64,000 nucleotides of DNA from Yersinia rochesterensis (GTDB lineage Bacteria; Pseudomonadota; Gammaproteobacteria; Enterobacterales; Enterobacteriaceae): NCBI RefSeq assembly GCF_003600645.1, contig NZ_CP032482.1:930001-994000 (forward strand), written 5' to 3'. How positions within the stretch are numbered: position 1 is the stretch's first letter; every line of letters starts with the position of its first letter. Both the position numbers and the translations under genes were made by a program. The notes under the pieces were generated by a model, which was not told the origin of the DNA, ran no database searches, and saw nothing but the letters and a program-made list of their open reading frames with translations. This document shows positions 55,178 through 64,000 of the stretch, in pieces.

Positions 55178-55229
55178 TGTTTGGCAATCCTGGGTGTCCT
55201 GATTGACACCATTGAAAATGGAGAACACA

Positions 55230-55258
55230 GGGAAGCCCGCCTGAGGCGGCCACTTCCC
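55230..55258 (-). other. stem-loop between binding protein and permease genes
   Basis: Outer arms GGGAAG and CTTCCC with inner CCGCC and GGCGG and a 3-base loop. Located in the gap between the UrtA-type and UrtB-type genes, a usual place for message-stabilising structures. Confidence 0.6.
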
Positions 55259-55274
55259 GACAAAATGACTCTAT

Positions 55275-56537
55275 TTAGGCTTTTTTCGGTGGAGATGATG
55301 GGGTGTATTGGCTGTTATCAGGTTTCACCGGCAAATCACAACCCGCTTCACCCAACCAATAAGGTTTGATGTCCGTCCACACTTTCGGGATTTCGATCGA
55401 GTGGTCGTCTTTCACATGAGCCAGATAGATGGTGTGGCTCAAATGATGACTTTTCGGATCGATACAGACTTTTCCTGAGGGGCCATCGGTACAAATATCA
55501 CCGCTTTCCAGTGACTTACGCACTGCGTCCATATCTGTACTGCCCGCCTTTTCTACGGCTGCTTTGTACAGATAAACTGCATCATAAGCATTGGCTGCTT
55601 CCTGATTGATGTAAGGCTCATTCGGGAATTTGGCATGGAAACGCTGTTTGAAATCATTGCTGGCGGGGCTATCCACCTCTTCAATGTAGTTAGCCGTGAT
55701 ATACATATCTTTCAGTGCCGGAGCTTTAAAGCGCTTGTGCTCATAAGCCTGGCCGACACTCACCGAGCTGCCCATAGGTAAGTTCAGTTTTGCCGCCGCT
55801 TGCTGCTCGTAATAAGAGGATTGATTGGCTCCGACCAGCAAGGTCATCACGAAATCAGGTTTGGCTTTCTGGATGTTTTGAATGGTTTGACCAAATTGTG
55901 AAACACTCAGCGGGATAAACTCCTCGCCCACCATGGTGCCGCCATTTTCTTCGACAATTTTGCGCACCCATTCAGCCGAGATTTGCCCAAAGTTATAGTC
56001 GGCGGCAATGGTGTAAACTTTTTTGCCGTACTTCTCCATCATCCACGGGATCAAAGTGGAGAATTGCTGTTCAGGCACGGCACCGGTGACAAACACATTA
56101 GAGTCACACACCCCGCCTTCATACTGATTGTTATACCAATAGAGCTGCTTTTCGCGATCCATTATTGGGCGGATAGCTTCGCGCGAGGCACTGGAAAATG
56201 CCCCGAATATCACATCCACTTTGTCATTTTTAATTAAGCGACGAGCCATTTGTTGAAAGCGGGTGTTATCGGATTGCGTATCGTATTTGACCAGCTCGAT
56301 TTGGCGTCCGAGTATGCCGCCTTTGGCATTAATTTCTTCTACAGCCAGCTCTGTGGCATGAATTTTGGGAATCACCGGTAAGGCAAAGTTACCGGATGCA
56401 TCTTCCAATAAACCGATTTTCACCGGTGTTTCTGCCGCCATCGCCATACCTGAGTAGGACACGGCAAATGCAGCTGCCAGCGCAATTGACAGCGTGGTGT
56501 GATGACACTTTATTTTGGACCATTTTGTTCTGAACAT
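55275..56537 (-). CDS. amide/urea ABC importer, periplasmic binding protein (UrtA/FmdD type)
   Basis: 420 residues from ATG 56537. A long signal peptide (about 33 residues, ending SGMAMAA before ETPVKIG) is followed by a type I periplasmic-binding fold: GLLEDASGNFALPVIPKIHATELAVEEINAKGG (part), VDVIFGAFSSASREAI, YWYNNQYEGG. Similar proteins bind urea or short amides. It is the first gene of the operon, so it should be the most expressed. The operon's enzymes (formamidase, nitrilase) favour amides over urea. Confidence 0.88.
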   Translation of the reverse strand: MFRTKWSKIKCHHTTLSIALAAAFAVSYSGMAMAAETPVKIGLLEDASGNFALPVIPKIHATELAVEEINAKGGILGRQIELVKYDTQSDNTRFQQMARRLIKNDKVDVIFGAFSSASREAIRPIMDREKQLYWYNNQYEGGVCDSNVFVTGAVPEQQFSTLIPWMMEKYGKKVYTIAADYNFGQISAEWVRKIVEENGGTMVGEEFIPLSVSQFGQTIQNIQKAKPDFVMTLLVGANQSSYYEQQAAAKLNLPMGSSVSVGQAYEHKRFKAPALKDMYITANYIEEVDSPASNDFKQRFHAKFPNEPYINQEAANAYDAVYLYKAAVEKAGSTDMDAVRKSLESGDICTDGPSGKVCIDPKSHHLSHTIYLAHVKDDHSIEIPKVWTDIKPYWLGEAGCDLPVKPDNSQYTPSSPPKKA

Positions 56538-56571
56538 AAGTACCCCGGCATTGGTTAAAAAGTGGGTCTGA

Positions 56572-56621
56572 AAAAAAGCCAAAAAAAAAGCCCGGCAAAG
56601 TCAGATGACATTGCGAGGGCT
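56572..56621 (-). promoter_or_regulatory. leader attenuator, probable ANTAR target
   Basis: Reading the minus strand, a hairpin (56589-56621; outer AGCCC with GGGCT, inner GCAA with TTGC) is followed by nine U (56581-56589) and more U-rich sequence, 35 bases before the binding-protein start. It is a classical terminator in a leader. Just upstream GGC-AATAGA-GCC can form a six-base-loop hairpin that uses the terminator's own GCC, so the two exclude each other. The first loop base A fits the ANTAR rule, but the fourth is A, not G. Confidence 0.7.
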
Positions 56622-56677
56622 CTATTGCCATAACCACAAGCCGACAACGTTGGCGTTCTTGCGGAGAAGTCATGGCC

Positions 56678-56707
56678 ACTATAAAAAGCATTTCGAGTGG
56701 TTGTCAA
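56678..56707 (-). promoter_or_regulatory. sigma-70 promoter of the amide operon
   Basis: On the minus strand TTGACA (56702-56707) is the -35 consensus and TATAGT (56678-56683) a one-mismatch -10, with 18 bases between. Predicted transcription start is near 56671, leaving a leader of about 135 bases that contains the attenuator. Confidence 0.65.
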
Positions 56708-56971
56708 CGAAGAATTTTCAATAAAAATCAAATAGTAAAATTGAAAATCGTTGCACTAAATCAGGGCTTTCTGTTGCACGAAAATAGCTCATTAATGCGC
56801 AAGCGCTAACGGCGGGTGAGGAAGAGCAAAGCGGTGAGATTAGCCAGGAAAAACTTGTGGAATATGGCGGTGGAGGTTAATAAATTGCACCAGTGGAGTG
56901 CTTAAAGTTTATTCAATATTTTGTCTGTTTTTATCGGTAAGATTTTTATTTGTCATCTTTTCATTTCTCAT

Positions 56972-57007
56972 AAAGCCAACCCCGGCGAAATCACCGAGGT
57001 TGGCTTT
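56972..57007. terminator. terminator downstream of the fumarase gene
   Basis: Perfect 10-base arms AAAGCCAACC and GGTTGGCTTT, with inner CGG/CCG pairing. It lies just past the fumarase stop on the minus strand. The 56710-56970 stretch upstream of the amide promoter shows no gene. Confidence 0.85.
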
Positions 57008-57012
57008 TACTG

Positions 57013-58656
57013 TTAACCGCAGCGGTTACATTTCTCTGCCTGAATCTGTTGGAAGAAATCATTACCTTTATCATCCACCAGGATAAAGGCCGGGAAATCT
57101 TCTACTTCAATTTTCCAGATGGCTTCCATCCCCAATTCAGGATATTCCACACATTCCAGACTTTTGATGCTATTTTGCGCCAACACCGCCGCAGGGCCGC
57201 CGATACTGCCCAGATAGAAACCGCCGTGTTTGTGACAAGCATCCGTCACTTGTTGGCTGCGGTTCCCTTTCGCCAGCATGATCATGCTGCCGCCGTGGGA
57301 TTGCAGCAGATCCACATAAGAATCCATGCGGCCCGCCGTGGTTGGCCCGAGTGAGCCGGAAGCATAACCTTCTGGTGTTTTGGCTGGCCCCGCGTAGTAA
57401 ATCGGATGATCTTTAATGTATTGCGGTAAACCTTCGCCGTTATCCAGCCGCTCTTTTAATTTGGCATGGGCAATATCGCGGCCAACAATAATAGTTCCGG
57501 TCAATGACAAGCGGGTAGAAACCGGATACTGCGACAGCTCTTTTAAGATATCGGCCATCGGGCGATTAAGGTCGATTTTGACCACTTTGCCTTCAGTGCT
57601 GTTGCGCAGATGCTCAGGGATATATTTCCCCGGATTTTGCTCCAGTTTTTCCAGCCAGATACCTTTGCGGTTAATTTTGCCTTTGATATTACGGTCAGCA
57701 GAGCAGGAAACTCCCATCCCAACCGGGCAAGATGCACCGTGGCGTGGCAGGCGAACCACGCGCACATCGTGAGCAAAGTACTTACCGCCAAATTGTGCGC
57801 CCAGACCTAAGTCTTGCGCGGCTGCCAATAATTCTTGTTCAAGCTGAACATCGCGGAAAGCTTGCCCGTGCTCATTCCCCTCTGTCGGCAGGCCATCATA
57901 ATATTTGGTGGAGGCCAGCTTGACGGTCTTGAGCGTGCTCTCAGCCGAGGTGCCGCCGATAACAAAAGCAATATGGTATGGTGGGCAAGCCGCCGTACCC
58001 AAAGTGCGCATTTTCTCAACCAGATAGTCTTTCAACTTACCCGGTGACAGCAGCGCTTTAGTTTCCTGATACAGATAGGTTTTGTTCGCTGAGCCGCCAC
58101 CTTTGGTGACGAACAGGAATTTGTAATCTTCGCCCTCGGTGCTGTACAGATCGATTTGCGCTGGCAGGTTGGTGCCGGTGTTCACTTCTTTGTACATATC
58201 CAGCGCCGCGTTTTGCGAGTAGCGCAGGTTATCCTCAATAAAAGTGTTATACACGCCGCGCGACAGGGCTTCGGCATCGTTACCGCCAGTCCAGACGCGT
58301 TGACCTTTTTTGCCCTGGATAATGGCGGTGCCAGTATCCTGACAGGTCGGTAAAATTCCTTTGGCCGAAATTTCTGAGTTACGCAGGAATTGCAGGGCAA
58401 CATATTTGTCATTTTCGCTGGCTTCGGGGTCATCCAAAATAGCGGCGACTTGCTTTTGGTGCGCGGGGCGGAGCAAGAATGAAGCGTCATGGAAAGCATG
58501 TTGGGCGAGGAGGGTCAGGGCTTCTGGCTCGACTTTCAGAATGTCGTGGCCTTCAAACTGTGTAACCGAGACGTGATTATTACTGACAAGGTAATACTCA
58601 GTATCGTCTTCCTTTAGTGGGAAGGGATCCTGATAGTGGAACGGTTTGTTTGACAT
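57013..58656 (-). CDS. fumA: class I fumarate hydratase
   Basis: 547 residues, the length of E. coli FumA/FumB. Iron-sulfur ligands are likely in [28 protein letters not shown] and nearby Cys residues. KGRR-like and [38 protein letters not shown] in the C-terminal half are typical of the family; it ends CNRCG. It interconverts fumarate and malate with a [4Fe-4S] cluster. GAGAAA precedes the ATG. It stands alone. Confidence 0.94.
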   Translation of the reverse strand: MSNKPFHYQDPFPLKEDDTEYYLVSNNHVSVTQFEGHDILKVEPEALTLLAQHAFHDASFLLRPAHQKQVAAILDDPEASENDKYVALQFLRNSEISAKGILPTCQDTGTAIIQGKKGQRVWTGGNDAEALSRGVYNTFIEDNLRYSQNAALDMYKEVNTGTNLPAQIDLYSTEGEDYKFLFVTKGGGSANKTYLYQETKALLSPGKLKDYLVEKMRTLGTAACPPYHIAFVIGGTSAESTLKTVKLASTKYYDGLPTEGNEHGQAFRDVQLEQELLAAAQDLGLGAQFGGKYFAHDVRVVRLPRHGASCPVGMGVSCSADRNIKGKINRKGIWLEKLEQNPGKYIPEHLRNSTEGKVVKIDLNRPMADILKELSQYPVSTRLSLTGTIIVGRDIAHAKLKERLDNGEGLPQYIKDHPIYYAGPAKTPEGYASGSLGPTTAGRMDSYVDLLQSHGGSMIMLAKGNRSQQVTDACHKHGGFYLGSIGGPAAVLAQNSIKSLECVEYPELGMEAIWKIEVEDFPAFILVDDKGNDFFQQIQAEKCNRCG

Positions 58657-58892
58657 ATTTTTCTCACATTCAACATCTGTTAGCGAAAGTGTTCGATAAC
58701 AGAAACAATCGTTAGTGGAACCATTAGCTGAGCCAAGTCGATATTTTTTTAACTCTGACTTTGGCGATGATCTTACTATAGATTGTTAACGCGAGGCGAC
58801 GGCTCCAGCTCCTTAATAAAGGGTGGGTCTCATTTTCCGCACTTATCGATGGTTTTGGCAGGACGTTGGTGGGACACTGGCTGACCGCCAGT

Positions 58893-59022
58893 ACATATCT
58901 TTCATACTTGAAGTCGCAGGGTTGTTGGCTGCGCTCACTCACCCGAATCACTTGACTTCAGTAAGCTCATCGGGATTCATTCGCTTGCCGCCTGCCTACA
59001 ACTCCCATTATTTTGGCTATAG
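58893..59022. repeat. ERIC element, diverged
   Basis: About 130 bases with TTTCATACTTGAAGTCGCAG at the left, the core CTCACTCACCCGAATCACTT followed by CAGTAAGCTCATCGGGATTC, and CTTGCCGCCTGCC then ATTATTTTGGCTATA at the right. This matches the ERIC layout without the insertion seen in the first copy. It lies in the gap between fumA and the dms operon. Confidence 0.85.
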
Positions 59023-59142
59023 CACCGCTAAACTCTACCTGTTGATCCGCGCTTTTGGGTTCAATGACCCATTCTATAAATAAGGGTGTCTGTCACAAAT
59101 TGGCCATAAAGCCATGGAGATAACGTCATCCTCAGAGCTTTA

Positions 59143-59156
59143 TTGATACCAAACAA
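59143..59156. promoter_or_regulatory. candidate FNR site upstream of dmsA
   Basis: TTGAT-ACCA-AACAA differs at one position from the FNR consensus TTGAT-N4-ATCAA and lies about 200 bases before the dmsA start. DMSO reductase operons are FNR-activated in relatives, so a site is expected. The remaining gap (59023-59355) shows no gene. Confidence 0.4.
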
Positions 59157-59355
59157 CTCCCGCCCCACTCAAAAGAGGTAGGGTTGCTGGTGCGGGACGG
59201 GCTATTTATTATCCTAATTATAACAATTGCTGTCATTGGGCCACTGCGCTCAGTCTTAATCTCCCTCCCGCTGAATTACTCATTTTTTTGAATTAATCGG
59301 ATTCCATCCCTTGGGGTGTTATCTATTTTCTGGAATGCAACCAAGTGGGCATCTT

Positions 59356-61800
59356 ATGAAAGAGACCAATGAATCCCGGCTGTTTACGGCAGAAGTTTCT
59401 CGCCGAAAACTAGTCCAAACCACTCTTATCGGCGGCCTCGCCGTGGCGACTGGGGCATTTTCGTTACCCTTTTCGCGCACTGCCCGCGCGGTTCAATCTG
59501 CTATAAACCCGGCTAATGATGGCAAAGTGATATGGAGCGCTTGCACCGTTAACTGCGGCAGCCGCTGTCCATTACGCATGCATGTGGTTGATGATGAAAT
59601 TAAATACGTTGAAACCGACAATACCGGTGACGACAATTTTGAAGGTTTGCACCAAGTGCGAGCTTGTTTACGTGGCCGCTCCATGCGCCGCCGGGTGTAT
59701 AACCCTGACCGGTTGAAATACCCGATGAAACGTGTCGGCGCACGCGGGGAAGGCAAGTTCAAACGTATTTCATGGGATGAGGCTTTTGATACCCTCGCCG
59801 CCAGCATGAAAGGCATCATCAAGGAATATGGAAACGAAGCCATCTATCTGAATTACGGCACGGGTACACTGGGCGGCACCATGACCCGCTCGTGGCCGCC
59901 GGGTTCCACCTTATTGGCTCGGTTGATGAATTGCTGTGGCGGCTATCTCAATCATTATGGTGACTACAGCACAGCACAAATTGCTGCTGGCCTGAATTAC
60001 ACCTATGGCGGCTGGGCCGACGGTAATAGTCCTTCAGATATTGAAAACAGCAAACTGGTGGTGTTGTTTGGTAATAACCCCGGCGAAACCCGGATGAGCG
60101 GCGGTGGTGTGACTTATTATCTGGAGCAGGCAAGGGAGAAATCCAATGCCAAGATGATTGTGATTGACCCGCGTTATACCGATACCGCCGCCGGTCGTGA
60201 GGATGAATGGATCCCGCTGCGACCGGGGACGGATGCCGCACTCGCTTCTGCGCTAGCTTATGTGATGATCAGTGAGAATTTGGTGGATCAGCCGTTCCTC
60301 GATAAATACTGTGTTGGCTATGACGAGAAAACGCTACCGGAAAGTGCGCCGAAAAATAGCCATTATAAAGCCTATATTTTAGGGCAAGGTGCGGATGAAA
60401 CCGCTAAAACACCGCAATGGGCGGAGGCCATCACCGGTATTCCGGCGGCGAAAATTATTAAATTGGGGCGCGAAATCGGCTCGGTCAAGCCCGCTTATAT
60501 TGCGCAAGGCTGGGGGCCACAGCGCCATGCCAATGGTGAAACGGCCAGCCGTGCCATTGCCATGCTAGCGATCCTGACGGGCAACGTGGGGATCAATGGC
60601 GGTAATTCAGGTGCGCGTGAGGGGTCCTATAGCTTGCCGTTTGTCCGTATGCCGACTTTGGAAAACCCGGTTAAAACCAGTATTTCAATGTTCTTGTGGA
60701 CTGATGCCATTGAGCGCGGCCCAGAAATGACCGCCACCCGCGACGGGGTGCGAGGCAAAGATAAACTGGACGTGCCAATCAAGTTCATCTGGAACTACGC
60801 CAGTAATTGCCTGATTAATCAGCATGCTGAAATCAACCGCACCCATGACATTCTGCAAGATGATAAAAAATGCGAAATGATTGTGGTCATTGATAACCAC
60901 ATGACTTCGTCAGCCCAATATGCCGATATTATCCTGCCAGACTGCACCGCCTCTGAGCAGATGGATTTCTGCCTTGATGCTTCCAGCGGCAATATGGCCT
61001 ATGTGATTTTTGCTGATCAGGCCATCAAACCGCGCTTTGAATGCAAAAACATCTATGAAATGACCAGTGAGCTGGCAAAACGCATGGGGGTTGAGCAGCA
61101 ATTTACTGAAGGACGCACGCAGGAAGGTTGGTTGCGCCATCTTTATCAGCAATCACAACAGGCTATTCCTGAGTTGCCTTCATTCGAGGAGTTTCGCGAG
61201 CAGGGCATTTTTAAAAAGCGCGATCCGGCAGGGCACCATGTTGCCTATAAAGCATTCCGCGCCGATCCCTTGGCTAATCCGTTAACGACTCCATCGGGAA
61301 AAATCGAAATTTACTCTGCCGAATTGGCACAAATCGCCGCCACTTGGGAGTTGCAGCCGGACGATATTATTGATCCATTGCCAGTGTACGCCGCGGGTTT
61401 CGAGAGTTTTGACGACCCGTTAAACCAGAAATATCCATTGCAACTCACCGGCTTCCATTACAAAGCCAGAACTCACTCGACTTATGGCAACGTCGATGTA
61501 CTAAAAGCTTCCTGCCGCCAGGAAATGTGGATTAACCCACTCGATGCCAGAGAGCGCGACATCAAAAATGGCGATCTTGTGCGGATCTTCAATGGCCGTG
61601 GTGAAGTCCAAATTGATGCAAAAGTCACACCGCGCATGATGCCAGGTGTGGTGGCGCTAGGGGAGGGGGCGTGGTACAGCCCGGATAAAAACCGCATCGA
61701 CAGGGCCGGCAGTATTAACGTATTGACCACACAGCGCCCCTCTCCGTTGGCGAAAGGGAATCCATCCCATACCAACCTCGTTCAAGTAACCAAGGCTTAA
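59356..61800 (+). CDS. dmsA: anaerobic dimethyl sulfoxide reductase, catalytic subunit A
   Basis: 814 residues from ATG 59356, the same length as E. coli DmsA. A twin-arginine signal (SRRKLVQTTLIGGLAVATG) is followed by CTVNCGSRCPLRMH (iron-sulfur region) and the molybdopterin blocks GTGTLGGTMTRSWPPG, GDYSTAQIAAGLNYTYGGWADG (as parts), FGNNPGETRMSGGG and SGKIEIYSAELAQI. The serine in GDYS is the probable molybdenum ligand. It reduces DMSO or TMAO in the periplasm. Very close to E. coli DmsA along its length. Confidence 0.94.
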   Translation: MKETNESRLFTAEVSRRKLVQTTLIGGLAVATGAFSLPFSRTARAVQSAINPANDGKVIWSACTVNCGSRCPLRMHVVDDEIKYVETDNTGDDNFEGLHQVRACLRGRSMRRRVYNPDRLKYPMKRVGARGEGKFKRISWDEAFDTLAASMKGIIKEYGNEAIYLNYGTGTLGGTMTRSWPPGSTLLARLMNCCGGYLNHYGDYSTAQIAAGLNYTYGGWADGNSPSDIENSKLVVLFGNNPGETRMSGGGVTYYLEQAREKSNAKMIVIDPRYTDTAAGREDEWIPLRPGTDAALASALAYVMISENLVDQPFLDKYCVGYDEKTLPESAPKNSHYKAYILGQGADETAKTPQWAEAITGIPAAKIIKLGREIGSVKPAYIAQGWGPQRHANGETASRAIAMLAILTGNVGINGGNSGAREGSYSLPFVRMPTLENPVKTSISMFLWTDAIERGPEMTATRDGVRGKDKLDVPIKFIWNYASNCLINQHAEINRTHDILQDDKKCEMIVVIDNHMTSSAQYADIILPDCTASEQMDFCLDASSGNMAYVIFADQAIKPRFECKNIYEMTSELAKRMGVEQQFTEGRTQEGWLRHLYQQSQQAIPELPSFEEFREQGIFKKRDPAGHHVAYKAFRADPLANPLTTPSGKIEIYSAELAQIAATWELQPDDIIDPLPVYAAGFESFDDPLNQKYPLQLTGFHYKARTHSTYGNVDVLKASCRQEMWINPLDARERDIKNGDLVRIFNGRGEVQIDAKVTPRMMPGVVALGEGAWYSPDKNRIDRAGSINVLTTQRPSPLAKGNPSHTNLVQVTKA

Positions 61801-61811
61801 GGAGCTAACTG

Positions 61812-62426
61812 ATGACGCAATATGGTTTTTACATCGACTCCAGCCGCTGCACGGGGTGCAAAACTTGCGAACTGGCTTGCAAGGATTTCAAAAACTTATC
61901 AACTGATGTCAGTTTCCGGCGCATTTACGAATATGCCGGAGGTGACTGGCAGCAGGATAACGGTGCATGGCATCAGAATGTGTTTGCTTACTATCTGTCT
62001 ATCGCCTGCAACCATTGTAGTGATCCCGCCTGTACCAAAGTGTGCCCGAGTGGCGCGATGCATAAGCGCGATGATGGTTTTGTGGTGGTGAACGAGGATA
62101 TTTGTATTGGTTGCCGCTACTGCCATATGGCTTGCCCGTACGGTGCACCGCAATATGACGAAGCAAAAGGGCATATGACTAAGTGTGACGGTTGCTACGA
62201 GCGAGTGGCAGCAGGTAAAAAACCGATATGTGTTGATTCCTGTCCATTGCGGGCGCTGGATATGGCCCCTATCGATGAATTGCGAGAGAAATATGGTGAG
62301 TTAGCCGAAGTCGCACCACTGCCAGCCGCGCATTTTACCTTACCGAATATTGTCGTGAAACCAAATGCCAACAGCCGCCCGGTCAGAGATACCACCGGTC
62401 ATCTGGCAAATCCGAAGGAGGTATAA
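61812..62426 (+). CDS. dmsB: DMSO reductase iron-sulfur subunit B
   Basis: 204 residues with four Cys clusters for four [4Fe-4S] centres: CTGCKTCELACKDFK, CNHCSDPACTKVCPSGAM, CIGCRYCHMACPYGA and CDGCYERVAAGKKPICVDSC. It passes electrons from DmsC to DmsA. GGAG lies close to the ATG, 11 bases after the dmsA stop. Confidence 0.95.
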   Translation: MTQYGFYIDSSRCTGCKTCELACKDFKNLSTDVSFRRIYEYAGGDWQQDNGAWHQNVFAYYLSIACNHCSDPACTKVCPSGAMHKRDDGFVVVNEDICIGCRYCHMACPYGAPQYDEAKGHMTKCDGCYERVAAGKKPICVDSCPLRALDMAPIDELREKYGELAEVAPLPAAHFTLPNIVVKPNANSRPVRDTTGHLANPKEV

Positions 62427-62427
62427 C

Positions 62428-63279
62428 ATGGGTATGGGATGGCATGAATGGCCACTAATGGTCTTTACAGTACTGGGGCAGTGCGTGGTCGGGGGCTTTA
62501 TTGTCCTGGGGCTGACACTGCTATTTGGCGGCTTGAGCCGCGGGCAGCAACAGCGGGTTCACCGCAGTATGTTTGTCTTGTGGGTGCTAATGGCGCTGGC
62601 CTTTATCGCCTCGACGCTGCACCTTGGCTCGCCGATGCGGGCATTCAACTCATTAAATCGCATCGGAGAATCAGCACTGAGCAATGAGATAGCGGCCGGT
62701 TCGCTGTTCTTTGCCGTAGCGGGTTTTTACTGGTTACTGGCCGTATTGGATAAGATGCCCGCTGTACTGGGTAAGATCTGGCTAGTGGTGGCGATGATGT
62801 TGGGCGTGGTATTCGTTTATGCCATGTGCCGGGTTTATTCCATTGATACGGTTCCGACGTGGGATAATCTTTATACTCCGCTGAGTTTTGTGCTAACCGT
62901 CTTTATCGGCGGGCCGATTTTGGGTTATCTGCTGCTGCAATTGGCTGATATTCATGGGCGAGCAATGCTGCAATTGCCGATGATCAGTGTATTGGCGCTG
63001 ATTATCAGTATCGCCAGTGTCATTATGCAGGCGGCGAGTTTGCCGCTGATTTACAGCTCAGTACAGCAAGCTTCCGAGCTTATTCCTCATTATGGCACCT
63101 TGATGGTCTGGCGCTTGGTATTGTTGGTATTGGGGTTGGGATGCTGGATTTGCCCGTTAATCCGAGGGCGCGCGCCCATGACTCTCGGAATGATTTTTGC
63201 CATGTTATTGATTATTATTGCTGAATTGATTGGCCGTGGCGTGTTTTATGGGCTGCATATGACGGTGGGAATGACATGA
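62428..63279 (+). CDS. dmsC: DMSO reductase membrane anchor subunit C
   Basis: 283 residues from ATG 62428, with a perfect AAGGAGGT seven bases upstream. Eight hydrophobic segments. WHEWPLMVFTVLGQCVVGGFIV at the N-terminus and ASTLHLGSPMRAFNSLNRIGESALSNE are the DmsC landmarks. It oxidises menaquinol and holds DmsAB at the membrane. Its end overlaps the chaperone gene by four bases. Confidence 0.93.
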   Translation: MGMGWHEWPLMVFTVLGQCVVGGFIVLGLTLLFGGLSRGQQQRVHRSMFVLWVLMALAFIASTLHLGSPMRAFNSLNRIGESALSNEIAAGSLFFAVAGFYWLLAVLDKMPAVLGKIWLVVAMMLGVVFVYAMCRVYSIDTVPTWDNLYTPLSFVLTVFIGGPILGYLLLQLADIHGRAMLQLPMISVLALIISIASVIMQAASLPLIYSSVQQASELIPHYGTLMVWRLVLLVLGLGCWICPLIRGRAPMTLGMIFAMLLIIIAELIGRGVFYGLHMTVGMT

Positions 63280-63881
63280 TTTATCAGCAGGTTGAACTGA
63301 CGGGGCGAGTCTTAGGTATATTGTTTTATTGTGAGCCAGATAGCCCTGAATGCAGTGATATTGTGGCGCAATTGAGCAATGGCTCATGGGCCGCACAGTG
63401 GCCTTATGGATCTGAAGAACAATTGCTGCCAATTGCGGCTTTATTGGCGCAATCGGCAGGTGAAGAAACACGAGAAGAAGCCTGGCAGCGGCTGTTTATT
63501 GGCCCTTATGCTTTGCCCGCGCCACCTTGGGGCTCCGTCTATCTCGATAAAGAAATTGTGTTATTTGGCGACTCCACCCTAAAACTGCGTAACTGGATGG
63601 CGCAAAAGCATGTAGAAGTCACATTGGAACAGGGAGAACCGGAGGATCAGTTCGGTTTAATGCTCATGATGGCCGCCTGGCTGGCAGAACATCAACCTGC
63701 TGATTTACCCGAGTTACTGGCAGATCATTTACTGCCATGGGGGTATCGTTATTTAGCTTTGCAGCAGTCTGCTGCGGGGCATCCGTTTTATCAAGGGTTG
63801 GCCGAGTTAGCCACTCTGACACTTACCCATTGGCAACATGAATTGCAGGTAACTCCAGCAGTGGTTGAGATATATCACTGA
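63276..63881 (+). CDS. dmsD: Tat proofreading chaperone (DmsD/TorD family)
   Basis: 201 residues, all-helical. EEAWQRLFIGPYALPAPPWGSVYLDKE holds the E.W..LF.GP.....PPWGSV signature of DmsD, and DQFGLMLMMAAWLAEHQ follows. It binds the twin-arginine leader of DmsA until the molybdenum cofactor is in place. The ATGA overlap with dmsC places it in the same operon. Confidence 0.92.
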   Translation: MIYQQVELTGRVLGILFYCEPDSPECSDIVAQLSNGSWAAQWPYGSEEQLLPIAALLAQSAGEETREEAWQRLFIGPYALPAPPWGSVYLDKEIVLFGDSTLKLRNWMAQKHVEVTLEQGEPEDQFGLMLMMAAWLAEHQPADLPELLADHLLPWGYRYLALQQSAAGHPFYQGLAELATLTLTHWQHELQVTPAVVEIYH

Positions 63882-63898
63882 ACAAGCTCATCTCTTCA

Positions 63899-63924
63899 AG
63901 CCCATCTTCTGATGGGTTTTTCTT
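63899..63924 (+). terminator. terminator of the dms operon
   Basis: AGCCCATC and GATGGGTT pair around a 4-base loop, followed by TTTTTCTT. It is about 18 bases past the dmsD stop. The remaining bases to 64000 show nothing I can identify. Confidence 0.9.
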
Positions 63925-64000
63925 ATTAAAAACACCTTTTCTCCGTGTTCTTCTTTGTTGTTTTAGCTAATGTTTTCCTCAATCGACGCGTTTGTGACCT

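Noticed and set aside
58823..59083. 86-codon open frame upstream of dmsA
   Set aside because: Most of it is the second ERIC element; no ribosome site.
1..64000. CRISPR arrays, tRNA or rRNA genes, insertion sequences, integrase genes
   Set aside because: No regularly spaced repeats, no cloverleaf-like segments noticed and no transposase or integrase proteins; the accessory loci therefore have no visible mobile-element borders.

Overview
The window looks like a chromosomal segment of a Yersinia species, most likely of the Y. enterocolitica-like environmental group. The evidence is the conserved enterobacterial run cysC-ygbE-ftsB-ispD-ispF-truD-surE-pcm-nlpD-rpoS-mutS with Yersinia-like protein sequences, two ERIC elements, a complete L-sorbose operon and a dmsABCD operon. 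Species assignment is inference; no rRNA gene, tRNA gene, insertion sequence or CRISPR array was seen.

Layout. 1-3.1 kb: the 3' end of cysC, ygbE, and a polar amino acid ABC importer on the minus strand. 3.4-12.5 kb: an ERIC element, then the housekeeping run from ftsB to rpoS, with mutS converging on rpoS across a shared terminator. 12.6-14.3 kb: an orphan Wzy/PglL-type membrane glycan transferase. 14.4-22.8 kb: an MR/P-like chaperone-usher fimbrial operon (major pilin, minor pilin, usher, chaperone, three minor pilins, tip adhesin). It is divergent from a small PapI/FaeA-like regulator across an AT-rich gap holding exactly three GATC sites spaced 61 bp apart, which suggests Dam-dependent phase variation.

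23.0-35.0 kb is the most unusual part. A 62-residue peptide with a canonical double-glycine leader and four cysteines is followed by an almost gapless ten-gene operon. The operon encodes a membrane-anchored DsbA-like oxidoreductase, an LpxL-like acyltransferase, a C39 peptidase-ABC exporter, a MacA-like adaptor, a MacB-like ABC pump, an outer-membrane efflux lipoprotein, and a small fatty-acid synthase set (ketosynthase, MaoC-like dehydratase, acyl carrier protein, ketoreductase). I read it as a system that makes, folds, possibly lipidates, and exports a small disulfide peptide; the acylation and the two-step export are hypotheses.

35.0-40.8 kb: a PheC-like periplasmic protein, a tri-heme cytochrome c peroxidase, a broken gene, a second-type elongation factor G outside the str operon, and an ArsR-family regulator with a candidate operator between the two. 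40.8-47.1 kb: sorCDFBAME for L-sorbose, with three near-identical operator dyads around sorC. 47.1-56.7 kb: an amide/urea operon (UrtABCDE-type importer, formamidase, AmiC-like sensor, AmiR-like ANTAR antiterminator, two-domain nitrilase) whose leader carries a terminator hairpin that the ANTAR protein probably controls. 57.0-63.9 kb: class I fumarase, a second ERIC element and dmsABCD for anaerobic DMSO respiration.
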